The notes below the pieces were generated by a model. The model searched no databases. It worked only from the letters and a program-made list of their open reading frames with translations, and was not told the origin of the DNA. The translations under genes were made by a program, and so were the position numbers. 64,000 bases of DNA, from NCBI GenBank assembly GCA_028641055.1, contig CM054061.1:30925523-30989522 (forward strand), in the 5' to 3' direction. This document shows, in pieces, positions 33,389-42,924 of the stretch. This DNA is from Alopecurus myosuroides (taxonomy: Eukaryota; Streptophyta; Magnoliopsida; Poales; Poaceae). Each line of letters starts with the position of its first letter. Positions within the stretch are counted from its first letter, which is position 1.

Positions 33389-34400
33389 TGTTGAATAATT
33401 AGCCATAATTTCCACGATTAATTCCAGAATATAAATCATGATGACAGCAGCTATTAACATGTGGAACTCGAACATACTAGATGCAGCAGACAACATGAAT
33501 AATAGCAACACGATCTCTCTAAACATGTAAACAGCAGACATGTTAAACAGACAGATCAGGACGCAGATTCCGTACCGTTCGTTTGTAGTAACGTTGTTGA
33601 TGACAACGTTGGCGATGACGGGTCGGAGTAGACGACGCTTGAGACGGCGGTACGCAGCACCGCCTGACTTGCTAGGCAGACGAGCCGTCTTGGAAGCAGC
33701 GAGCAGTCGCGCGAAGCGCTTCCCAAAAACCTAATTCGCCCTCTCCCGTATAGGATCACAAGGGCGACTGGTTCCGGAGACCTGCTCTCCCGTTCGCCGG
33801 TGGACGCCGGCGCTCGGGATGGAGTAGACTACGTTGGCGGCGCAAGGAACGAGGTGTGGCAAAACCTAGATTCGTTCGGTGTGTGTACAGCGCCCACGGT
33901 GCGCGTCTTTTATAATGCGGTTCGGAAAACCCTAACGTGTGCGACGTGGGAGGCCCACGCCGCACGTCCAAGTCGGTTGCAGCACGCGATACGGGAGCGA
34001 CCCGAACCGCCTCAGCTGTGACGCGTCCGTCACGACTACGAAATCGGTTTTCCAAAATAGCAAAATAAAGATAATTATTGTCTCGGCTCGATTCACGAAA
34101 CGCGATCGCGACGTGTCGTGTCGTGTCGTGTCGAGTCGAGTCGAGACGAGCGAGCGGCGGAGGAGGAGGAGGAGGAGTGCGCGAGAGGCTCTCTTGTTCT
34201 CACTCACATACCATCCCTATAACACTCCACCTTATAAGGTGGTTTGCAACTCCTCAAACTTCCAATGTGGGACTAAACTTCCCACTCCCACCACTCACTT
34301 GTACACATGGGCCATTTTGAGATTTCAGGATTTGTCTATTGGGCTACCCACATATGGGCCCAAAATTTCAGCACACACAAGTGGGCCAAATATTCCAACA
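33389..34400 (-). repeat. 3' LTR of the Copia element
   Basis: 1012 bp, with TGTTGGAATATTTGG at the element-strand start and AATTATTCAACA at the end. It is longer than the 5' LTR because a pentamer run (GTGTC/GAGTC, about 34110-34150) and a GGA run have extra units. Confidence 0.93.
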
Positions 34401-34943
34401 ATCCCCCACCAGATCTCAAATGCCCATTTGAAGATTTGCCAATCCTCGCTACTTGTTTATATACCAGTGTTTCAGCAGAGACTGTTAAGTTGAACTTCCG
34501 CCTAGAGCCTTAAGCTACATCTATCAGCAACTTGAACAATGGACTATGCCTTGAATTGCAAGTTTTGTGCCAATAGACTTTACTCAAAGTCATAACTAGT
34601 ACTTGGCCGCCAGTAGCCTACCCCGCGTGTGGAGCATATGCGTCATACTCCGTGGTCTCTTCATGAGTTTACTAGAGATCACCCAAATCTCATAGACTGC
34701 GACGGTTACAGTCGGACTCACATAGGTGTGTTCTTTCAAGAATGCTCTGTAGGACAGCATCTTTGCTATGAATAGCCAACATAAACACATTAAGGCATGT
34801 TGCCAACCTGCCTTACAGCTCTTTGAGAGTTATGCATCATCACTTAGAGAGGGTTTATCAAATACTCTCCTCAGTCAAACCACTAGCTTGTTCTTCCCAG
34901 GTCCTAATTCACGGGATCTCCGATCACATAGGTTGGGTTACCA
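34401..34943 (-). other. 3' untranslated region of the Copia element
   Basis: Non-coding sequence between the polyprotein stop and the 3' LTR, ending in the polypurine tract at 34401-34410. Confidence 0.7.
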
Positions 34944-37900
34944 CTATGGTGTAACGCTCACGGGTCTCATACCCATCTCCCTCGATGCACTATCTATCAC
35001 ATTACGTGATAGTCCCTTCGTAAAGGGATCTGCCAGGTTTTTGTCTGTTTGAATATACGTAACAGTAATTACTCCGGAGTTTCTCAATTTCCTGACAGAC
35101 TTCAAACGTCTTTTGACGTGTCTTGATGACTTCGCATTATCCTTAGAACTGGTCACCTTGGCAATCACCGTTTGATTGTCACAGTTCATGAGGATAGCCG
35201 GTAGTGGTTTCTCAACCACCGGCAAGTCCATCAAGAGCTCACGCAGCCACTCTGCCTCAACAGTGGTTGTATCTAAAGCAGTAAGTTCTGCTTCCATGGT
35301 TGACCTCGTCAATATGGTCTGTTTACAAGACCTCCATGACACTGCGCCACCTCCAAGAAGAAATGCATATCCACTTGTGGCGTAGAGCTCATCTACATCT
35401 GAGATCCAGTTAGAGTCACTATATCTCTCAAGCACAGCAGGGTGCCCTGAATAATGTATCCCATAGCTCATGGTACCATTCAGATAGCGCATGACACTTT
35501 CAAGTGCATGCCAATGATCATTACCCGGGTTTGACATGAACCTGCTCAATTTGCTCACAGCAAAAGAGATGTCAAGCCTCGTCGCGCTCGCAAGATACAT
35601 GAGTGAACCGATTATCTGAGAGTATCTCAATTGATCTTTCGTAATCCTCTTGTTCTTTCGAAGCGTCACACTAGGATCATAAGGTGTTGGAGAAGGCTTG
35701 CTATCAATAAAACCGAAACGGCTCAAGATCTTCTCAACATAGTGTGATTGCGTCAACGTAATCCCACTCTCATCCTTAATAAGCTTGATGTTCAGAATTA
35801 CATCAGCTTCTCCCAGATCTTTCATATCAAAACACTTTGATAGAAAAGACTTGACCTCATTGATCACAATTATGCTTGTACCGAAAATCAGTATGTCGTC
35901 AACATACAAGCATAATATAACACTATCGCCCCCACCATGGCGGTAGTATACACACCTGTCAGCCTCATTAATGACAAAGCCCGCAGAAGTTAAAGTTCTG
36001 TCGAACTTCTCATGCCATTGCTTAGGTGCTTGTTTCAGTCCATACAAAGATTTTAACAATTTGCACACCTTTCTCTCTTCACCTTTTACCACAAACCCAT
36101 CAGGCTGATCCATATAAATTTCCTCTTCCAACTCTCCGTTAAGGAAAGCTGTCTTTACGTCCATTTGATGAACGATAAGACCATAAGAGGCAGCCAGGGA
36201 AAGTAGTACACGAATGGTGGTCAGTCTAGCAACAGGTGAATAGGTGTCAAAATAATCTTCGCCTTCTCGCTGAGTGTAGCCCTTGGCTACAAGCCGTGCC
36301 TTGTACTTCTCAATAGTACCATCAGGCCTTAGCTTCTTCTTGAACACCCACTTACAGTCCACTGGCTTACAACCATAAGGTCGTTCAGATAACTCCCACG
36401 TCCCATTAGAAAGAATGGAGTCCATCTCGTTATGGACAGCTTCTTTCCAGTCATCTGCATCTGGAGATGCAAATGCCTCTGCAATAGTCGTAGGAGTATT
36501 GTCCACAAGGTACACAATGAAATCATCACCAAAGGATTTTTCAATCCTCTGTCTCTTACTCCGTTTAGGAGCTTCATTGTCATCCTTCTCAAGGACGTTC
36601 TCATCATGTGGTTGTTCAGTATGATCACTAGATGTACTAGATTCCGGAATTAATTCAGAAGAAAATTTAGCAAAGCTATGCATATCTTTCATAGGAAACA
36701 TATTCTCAAAAAATGTTGCATCACGAGATTCCATAATAGTATCAACATGCATATCAGGCACCTCGGATTTAACCACTAGAAATCTATAACCAATGCTACG
36801 CTGAGCATAACCTAGAAAGATACAATCCACTGTTTTCGATCCGAGTTTGCGTTTCTTTGGAATTGGAACGTTGACTTTTGCCAAGCATCCCCAAGTACGC
36901 AAATAAGAAAGTGATGGTTTTCTCCCAACCCACTCCTCATAAGGGGTTTTCTCTTTATTCTTGTTAGGAACTTTATTCAGGACATGACACGAAGTCAATA
37001 GAGCCTCCCCCCACCATGCCTTAGATAAACCAGCAGTGTCCAACATGGCATTCACCAAGTCAGTCAGCGTGCGGTTTTTCCTCTCAGCAATTCCGTTTGA
37101 TTGTGGCGAATAGGGAGGCGTCCTCTCGTGAATAATACCGTGTTCCTCACAGAATTCATCAAACACTTTAGATAAATACTCTCCACTACGATCCGACCTA
37201 AACCGCCTGATCTTTCTCTCTAATTGATTTTCAACTTCAGCCTTATAGATTTTAAAGTAGTCTAAAGCCTCATCTTTAGTTTGCAACAAATAAACATAGC
37301 AGAATCTAGTAGCATCATCAATGAGTGTCATGAAATATCTCTTTCCACCTTTTGTCAACACACCATTCATCTCGCATAGATCAGAATGTATGAGTTCTAG
37401 AGGTGCCAAGTGTCTCTCCTCAGCTGCCGTGTGAGGCTTCCGAGGTTGCTTAGATTGCACACAACTATGGCACTTAGAACCTTTGGCAATGGTGAAATTC
37501 GGAATTAAATTTAAACTGGATAGCCGCGACAGTAAACCAAAATTAACATGACATAAACGAGAGTGCCAAACACTAGCATCTGAATCAACGTTGCCACAAA
37601 TATGGTTTACTGACTTATTGCAAAATTCGGAAAGAGAAAAGCGGAACAAGCCTCCGCACTCATAGCCTTTACCAATAAATTGTCCAAATCTCGACACAAC
37701 TACTTTATTGGACTCAAACACTACTTTAAACCCATCTCTGCAAAGAAGAGAGCCGCTGACGAGATTCTTATTCATAGAAGGGACATGCTGCACGTTCCTC
37801 AGCTGCACGATCTTCCCCGAAGTAAACTTCAGATCTACCGTGTCAACACCACGAACAGAAGCATGTGACCCATTCCCCATTAGGACGGAAGAATCCCGTG

Positions 37901-38882
37901 CGACCTGATAAGAAGTGAACATAGAGATGTCAGCACACACATGAACATTAGCACCCGTATCAATCCACCAACATGGAGATTGAAGAACTGAAAGTACCAT
38001 CGGTATATTACCGTACCCATCAGTGTTGCTAGCGGTCACCACGTTGATATTCTTGGAGCCTTTCTTCCCTTTCTTGTCTGCACGATCTGGGCAGTCCACA
38101 GAAAAGTGGCCGAGCGCTCCACACGTAAAGCACTCGAGCCCAGCTTTGTTCAGCACCTTCTTCTTCTTCTTATTCTTAAAGGCAGTAGTGTTCACAGGAC
38201 CATTGAACTGGGGCTTATAGTTCCCTTTGTTCTTGCTGTTATTCTTGACGTGATGATTTTTCTGCACCATATTGGCACTAGACTGCAAATCACCACCTCT
38301 CTCAGTTGTGTCCTTTGCCCGAGCTTTCTCCTCAACATCAAGAGACGCTATCAGATTTTCAACTGATATCTCCTGTCTCTTATGTTTGAGAGATGTGGCG
38401 AAACTCCTCCATGAAGAAGGCAGTTTTGCAATAATGCATCCAGCCACAAACTTATCAGGAATCACACACTTGAGCAGATCAAGCTCCTTCGCAATGCACT
38501 GTATCTCATGAGTCTGTTCGACTACAGAACGGTTATTCACCATCTTGTACTCGTTAAAGCTCTCCATGATATACAGCTCACTGCCAGCATCGGACGCACC
38601 GAATTTAGTGTTCAGTGCATCCCAGAGCTCCTTAGCGTTTTCGATGTGCATATACACATCGCACAGACGTCCCTCCAGGACACTCAGAATACAGCCTCTG
38701 AAATTATTATTGGCTTCCTTGAACTTATTCTCAACCTCGTCAGAAGCTCCTTCAGGAAGGCCACTCATAATAATGTCCCACACTTTCATTGACTGGAGCC
38801 ACAGTTGGCTTCTCAGTTGCCATCTCTTAAAGGTGGTACCATTGAACTTTTCCGGTTTCATCGAATCACTTAAGTGGGCCAT
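34944..38882 (-). CDS. Copia Gag-Pol polyprotein, intact frame, 1312 residues
   Basis: The ATG at 38882 (MAHLSDSMKP) is chosen because it lies just outside the LTR; the open frame also runs back into the LTR. Domains by residue: gag 1-240, CCHC knuckle C251-C264 (CFTCGALGHFSVDC), protease DTG 308-310, integrase zinc-binding H440 to C473, catalytic D501, D564 and E600 (spacing of 35 residues as usual), RT about 833-1080 with YVDD at 993-996, and RNase H to the C-terminus. There is no internal stop or frameshift. One change is visible near the second integrase Asp (RSDRSGEY, where a second glycine is common). All enzymes needed for retrotransposition are present in outline. Activity is not shown by sequence alone. 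Confidence 0.93.
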   Translation of the reverse strand: MAHLSDSMKPEKFNGTTFKRWQLRSQLWLQSMKVWDIIMSGLPEGASDEVENKFKEANNNFRGCILSVLEGRLCDVYMHIENAKELWDALNTKFGASDAGSELYIMESFNEYKMVNNRSVVEQTHEIQCIAKELDLLKCVIPDKFVAGCIIAKLPSSWRSFATSLKHKRQEISVENLIASLDVEEKARAKDTTERGGDLQSSANMVQKNHHVKNNSKNKGNYKPQFNGPVNTTAFKNKKKKKVLNKAGLECFTCGALGHFSVDCPDRADKKGKKGSKNINVVTASNTDGYGNIPMVLSVLQSPCWWIDTGANVHVCADISMFTSYQVARDSSVLMGNGSHASVRGVDTVDLKFTSGKIVQLRNVQHVPSMNKNLVSGSLLCRDGFKVVFESNKVVVSRFGQFIGKGYECGGLFRFSLSEFCNKSVNHICGNVDSDASVWHSRLCHVNFGLLSRLSSLNLIPNFTIAKGSKCHSCVQSKQPRKPHTAAEERHLAPLELIHSDLCEMNGVLTKGGKRYFMTLIDDATRFCYVYLLQTKDEALDYFKIYKAEVENQLERKIRRFRSDRSGEYLSKVFDEFCEEHGIIHERTPPYSPQSNGIAERKNRTLTDLVNAMLDTAGLSKAWWGEALLTSCHVLNKVPNKNKEKTPYEEWVGRKPSLSYLRTWGCLAKVNVPIPKKRKLGSKTVDCIFLGYAQRSIGYRFLVVKSEVPDMHVDTIMESRDATFFENMFPMKDMHSFAKFSSELIPESSTSSDHTEQPHDENVLEKDDNEAPKRSKRQRIEKSFGDDFIVYLVDNTPTTIAEAFASPDADDWKEAVHNEMDSILSNGTWELSERPYGCKPVDCKWVFKKKLRPDGTIEKYKARLVAKGYTQREGEDYFDTYSPVARLTTIRVLLSLAASYGLIVHQMDVKTAFLNGELEEEIYMDQPDGFVVKGEERKVCKLLKSLYGLKQAPKQWHEKFDRTLTSAGFVINEADRCVYYRHGGGDSVILCLYVDDILIFGTSIIVINEVKSFLSKCFDMKDLGEADVILNIKLIKDESGITLTQSHYVEKILSRFGFIDSKPSPTPYDPSVTLRKNKRITKDQLRYSQIIGSLMYLASATRLDISFAVSKLSRFMSNPGNDHWHALESVMRYLNGTMSYGIHYSGHPAVLERYSDSNWISDVDELYATSGYAFLLGGGAVSWRSCKQTILTRSTMEAELTALDTTTVEAEWLRELLMDLPVVEKPLPAILMNCDNQTVIAKVTSSKDNAKSSRHVKRRLKSVRKLRNSGVITVTYIQTDKNLADPFTKGLSRNVIDSASREMGMRPVSVTP

Positions 38883-38921
38883 AGTCAGTTCAGGAAATTG
38901 CCTACAATTAGGTTTTTGGAT
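38883..38921 (-). other. Copia leader with a non-tRNA primer-binding candidate
   Basis: The 39 nt between the 5' LTR and the ATG hold no match to the initiator tRNA-Met site (TGGTATCAGAGC) usual for plant Copia. Two nt after the LTR the element strand reads CCAAAAACCTAATT (38919-38906). Its exact complement lies in both LTRs (39256-39269 and 33723-33736). Confidence 0.7.
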
Positions 38922-39910
38922 TGTTGAATAATTAGGCATAATTTCCACGATTAATTCCAGAATATAAATCATGATGACAGCAGCTATTAACATGTGGAAC
39001 TCGAACATACTAGATGCAGCAGACAACATGAATAATAGCAACACGATCTCTCTAAACATGTAAACAGCAGACATGTTAAACAGACAGATCAGGACGCAGA
39101 TTCCGTACCGTTCGTTTGTAGTAACGTTGTTGATCACAACGTTGGCGATGACGGGTCGGAGTAGACGACGCTTGAGACGGCGGTACGCAGCACCCCCTGA
39201 CTTGCTAGGCAGACGAGCCGTCTTGGAAGCAGCGAGCAGTCGCGCGAAGCGCTTCCCAAAAACCTAATTCGCCCTCTCCCGTACAGGATCACAAGGGCGA
39301 CTGGTTCCGGAGACATGCTCTCCCATTCGCCGGTGGACGCTGGCGCTCGGGATGGAGTAGACTACGTTGGCGGCGCAAGGAACGAGGTGTGGCAAAACCT
39401 AGATTCGTTCGGTGTGTGTACAGCGCCCACGGTGCGCGTCTTTTATAATGCGGTTCGGAAAACCCTAACGTGTGCGACGTGGGAGGCCCACGCCGCACGT
39501 CCGAGTCGGTTGCAGCACGCGATACGGGAGCGACCCGAACCGCCTCAGCTGTGACGCGTCCGTCACGACTACGAACTCGGTTTTCCAAAACAGCAAAATA
39601 AAGATAATTATTGTCTCGGCTCGATTCACGAAACGCGATCGCGACGTGTCGTGTCGAGACGAGCGAGCGGCGGAGGAGGAGGAGGAGTGCGCGAGAGGCT
39701 CTCTTGTTCTCACTCACATACCATCCCTACAACACTCCACCTTATAAGGTGGTGTGCAACTCCTCAAACTTCCAATGTGGGACTAAACTTCCCACTCCCA
39801 CCACTCACTTGTACACATGGGCCATTTTGAGATTTCAGGATTTGTCTATTGGGCTACCCACATATGGGCCCAAAATTTCAGCACACACAAATGGGCCAAA
39901 TATTCCAACA
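38922..39910 (-). repeat. 5' LTR of the Copia element
   Basis: 989 bp with the same ends as the 3' LTR. A promoter-like CATTATAAAAGAC lies at about 39438-39450 on the element strand. A leader start and several ATGs of the long open frame fall inside it. Confidence 0.93.
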
Positions 39911-39915
39911 ACTAC
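39911..39915. repeat. Target site duplication of the Copia element, right copy (ACTAC)
   Basis: Identical to 33384-33388. Confidence 0.92.
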
Positions 39916-39937
39916 CCCATCCAAAACAAACTTAATA

Positions 39938-40060
39938 CTCTCTGCGTCTCAAATTAAGTGTCGCAAAGTTTGACAAAAACAGACGTGTCTAGATATAATT
40001 TAGTGTTAGATACATCTATTTTTGTCACACTTTGTGACAATTAATTTGAAACGGAGGGAG
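39938..40060. mobile_element. Stowaway MITE, 123 bp
   Basis: Flanked by TA (39936-39937 and 40061-40062). The ends are inverted repeats: CTCTCTGCGTCTCAAATTAA at the left against CTCCCTCCGTTTCAAATTAA read from the right. These are the usual Stowaway/Mariner ends of grass genomes. No coding capacity. Confidence 0.88.
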
Positions 40061-40062
40061 TA

Positions 40063-42355
40063 CATGCACTAATTGGGTAAATAAATTCCGGAACGCAGGA
40101 TAATCTCCTCTAATTGCCTAGAACAAACAAGGTCTTATATATTTTTCCAATTCGTCTTTACGAGGAAGAAGAATAGTATTAGGAACCGAAAGAAAGAGAC
40201 AATAGAAAGCCGATTAACAAGAATTTTGGTTGCGAAAGACGGCAAATTTCTTGTTCAAGAAGATACTTTGTTTAGGAAGATATTTTTCAGATTCTTGCTA
40301 GGAATATATATTGTGATTATGAATTTATTTAGGTAGAAGGGGAGGAAGGAGTTATGTTTTCTTATGGGAAGATTAGATTATTTTGATTAGGAGAATTGGT
40401 CTAAGTTAAGCCTAGCCCATTGCTTCCCAATACAACCCACTATTGGATGGGTCAACAAGAACGACAAAAGCACACACCTAACCGTCCTCCACTCAACGGT
40501 CCACACCACCGTCCACCGCACAGGAGGATCCCCAAGACCAGGTCACGGCAATGCACCCCTCCCTCTTGCTGCATTCGCCACATCCAGCGCGGGGATCTCT
40601 CTGTGCTCCCACAAAATACTCAATATGTGAACGGATAGTATGGACACCTAGAAAGGGGGAGGATGAATAGGTGCTACTTCCAAATGTTAATACTTTTTCG
40701 ATTAGCCTTGACACAAAAGGTAAATTATGTAGAAATGCAACTGTGGTGAATTTAGCTGAATGAAAAGGGCTACACTAACCAAGAGACAAACACAAAGTAA
40801 GGGTAAAAGATATAAGAAACCGAGAACAGAAGCACGCAGAGACAAGGATGTACGTCTCGTTGGAGGGGGTGTGAGTTTCGCCACGAAGGCCTACTCAACG
40901 CCACAAAGGCCTCACCCATTCTCCGATGAACTTCGCCACAAAGGCATATTTCACCTTTCACTATGGAATCTTTCAAGGCAAGATCCAGAGACTTTACAAC
41001 GAGCTTGAGGCACACACCCACAACCGAATTGGGAGCTCTCAAGGACACCAAGAATATGCTACAAGCAACAAGTGAGTAACAATGAGGTCTAGAATTTACA
41101 CAAGGAAACCCTAGACACGAATCCCTAAATTAAATGAGGGGGGAATGAAGAAAGGCTTGGTGAAGATGTAGATCCAGGCCTTCTACTTCAATCCTCCGAA
41201 GATGAACGAGTTTGGGTGGAGGGATTGGAAGAAATCTAACTTTTGGTGAGCTCAATTAATGGACACTTTAGTGATGGATGAGCTAACTCCTTGGGGAAGA
41301 AGGGGGAGGGGGTATTCAAACCCCCTCAATAAATGTGGTCGTTGGAGTGCAGAAATGGGATCGAAAATTCTGGTTGCTTGGTCAACTCCAGGTCTTCGTT
41401 CTTCGTGGCTTGACTGAACCGGAAACTTTGGTCCCTCAAAATTTCCAGTTGGAAATTTCCGAAGACCCCCAGCACCTTAATGGTTCTAGTCCTTATCCAA
41501 AATCTCGAGCTCCTCTTCCATGATCGGAAATTTGGGTTGCCTGGAAATTTCCAGTTGGAAATTTACGGCACCCATCAGGACCAAAACTCTCTTGTCCTTA
41601 GACGTTTTCTTCGAGTCTTGGTTCTGACCGGAAATTCAACCTAGTTGACACCAAAAAATTTTGTTACAAAATTTCCGGTACCTATAAGGACCAAAATCTT
41701 TCTGGTCCTTGGATATTCCGGTTGGACCAAAATTTCCGCTCACCTTATGAATCTGTGTAAGCTGGTCAACCTTCACACTTCTTTGGTGTTTGATGCATAT
41801 GAATAATATTTAACAACAATAGTATCACTAGTATTGTTAACTAACACGCAAAACACTAGGGAACTAAGAAATGCTCTTCCAATATCCCCATTTTTGTGTT
41901 AGACGACAATACTAAGATTTGCAAATAATCCGTAAAAATATCATGTTTTTGGAAAAAAATGGAAATTTCTCCCCTTAGAAGTGTGCATAATTTAGTTTGC
42001 CTTGGGAATGCAAATACAAACTTATGAGGAGAAAATTTTCAAATAAAATAACAACATGATACAAAATGAGACAATGACAACTATATTGAGAAATTCAGTT
42101 GAACACCATACCTTGTGCATAGAATAGATATGTAGATAATACCAATACACAATATAAGATAACCTCAATATAGATAACCAAATAGACCCTAAAACACCAT
42201 AGTCTCGCAATGACATAGTTCAACGCACGAAAAGCAAATATTGTTTGAAACAAGAATAAATGGAACACAAACTCTTCAAAGAATGATAAAAGAACATGCA
42301 TGTGCCCGAACCCAAGCAAATCCCTCGGAAACCTAATAAAACTACTTCTCCCTCT
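40063..42355. other. Unclassified repeat-like region, no gene seen
   Basis: No convincing coding frame. It contains three CGCCAC(A/G)AAGGC units (about 40877-40943). A cluster of GGAAATTTCC / GGAAATTT words (about 41430-41720) follows. The sequence at 42300-42360 appears to continue after element D at 54584 (TTTGGC then ATCAAAACACC), so D interrupted a larger unit here. Confidence 0.4.
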
Positions 42356-42360
42356 TTGGC
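42356..42360. repeat. Target site duplication of element D, left copy (TTGGC)
   Basis: TTGGC recurs at 54584-54588. Confidence 0.9.
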
Positions 42361-42904
42361 TGTCGGATATATACCGAATAGGGGTATATCAGATGGTAGT
42401 CTAAAGTGCCGGATTACCCGGGTGGCCCAAGTGGTAGTGGATTACGGTCCATTGGGCGGCCCAGTAAGCTGACGCACAGAAGCCGGATTCTAGAAGAACC
42501 CGGATCACGGCCCACGTGATCTGGCTTGGAGTAGAAGGCGGATTCCTTACTTTCCAAGTTAAGAGTTACCGTAGTCTTCTAGGTTTCCTACTCTGTATGC
42601 CCTAATCCGGCTATTATATAAAGCCGGACGGGAGATATGATATGATAGACAAGAAGCTAAAGGCTAACTCGCCGAGAGGTTGATCCTTGACGAGCAGCCA
42701 ATAGAACCTCACATTGTACTCTATATTTCCAGGCTTTAGTCCTGAATAGTGAGATTGCAGGAGTAGGAACGTCGCATTACTGCACCGTACCGAACCTGGG
42801 TAAAAACCCTGTGTCATTGTCCTTCGCACAACCACGTCCCCCCACGTCTCTATAAGTAGTCTCATGGCACCCCCGTCTATGAATTCTACCACGATGTATC
42901 GACA
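42361..42904 (+). repeat. 5' LTR of element D
   Basis: 544 bp from TGTCGGATATATACC to GATGTATCGACA. A TATA-like ATTATATAAAGCC lies near 42613-42625. Confidence 0.93.
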
Positions 42905-42906
42905 GT

Positions 42907-42924
42907 TGGCGCCCACCGTGGGGC
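42907..42924 (+). other. Primer-binding site of element D (tRNA-Lys type)
   Basis: TGGCGCCCACCGTGGGGC, 2 nt after the 5' LTR; identical to element A. Confidence 0.85.

Larger units (their letters stand above)
33389..39910 (-). mobile_element. Full-length Ty1/Copia retrotransposon, 6.5 kb
   Basis: Complete structure: 5' LTR 39910-38922, a 39-nt leader, one uninterrupted polyprotein frame, a polypurine tract (GGTGGGGGAT just before the 3' LTR), 3' LTR 34400-33389 and 5-bp duplications ACTAC. Domain order is gag, protease, integrase, RT, RNase H, which defines Copia. By eye the LTRs show about 14 substitutions in 989 bp plus two repeat-length differences, so roughly half a million years at 1.3e-8 per site per year. 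The element points toward the transporter gene on the same strand. Confidence 0.95.

Noticed and set aside
38883..39137. 85-codon N-terminal extension of the Copia polyprotein
   Set aside because: It lies mostly in the LTR; the first ATG outside the LTR (38882) begins the conserved gag start.
41430..41720. CRISPR-like repeat array
   Set aside because: The words are short, irregularly spaced and in plant nuclear DNA; no repeat-spacer structure.
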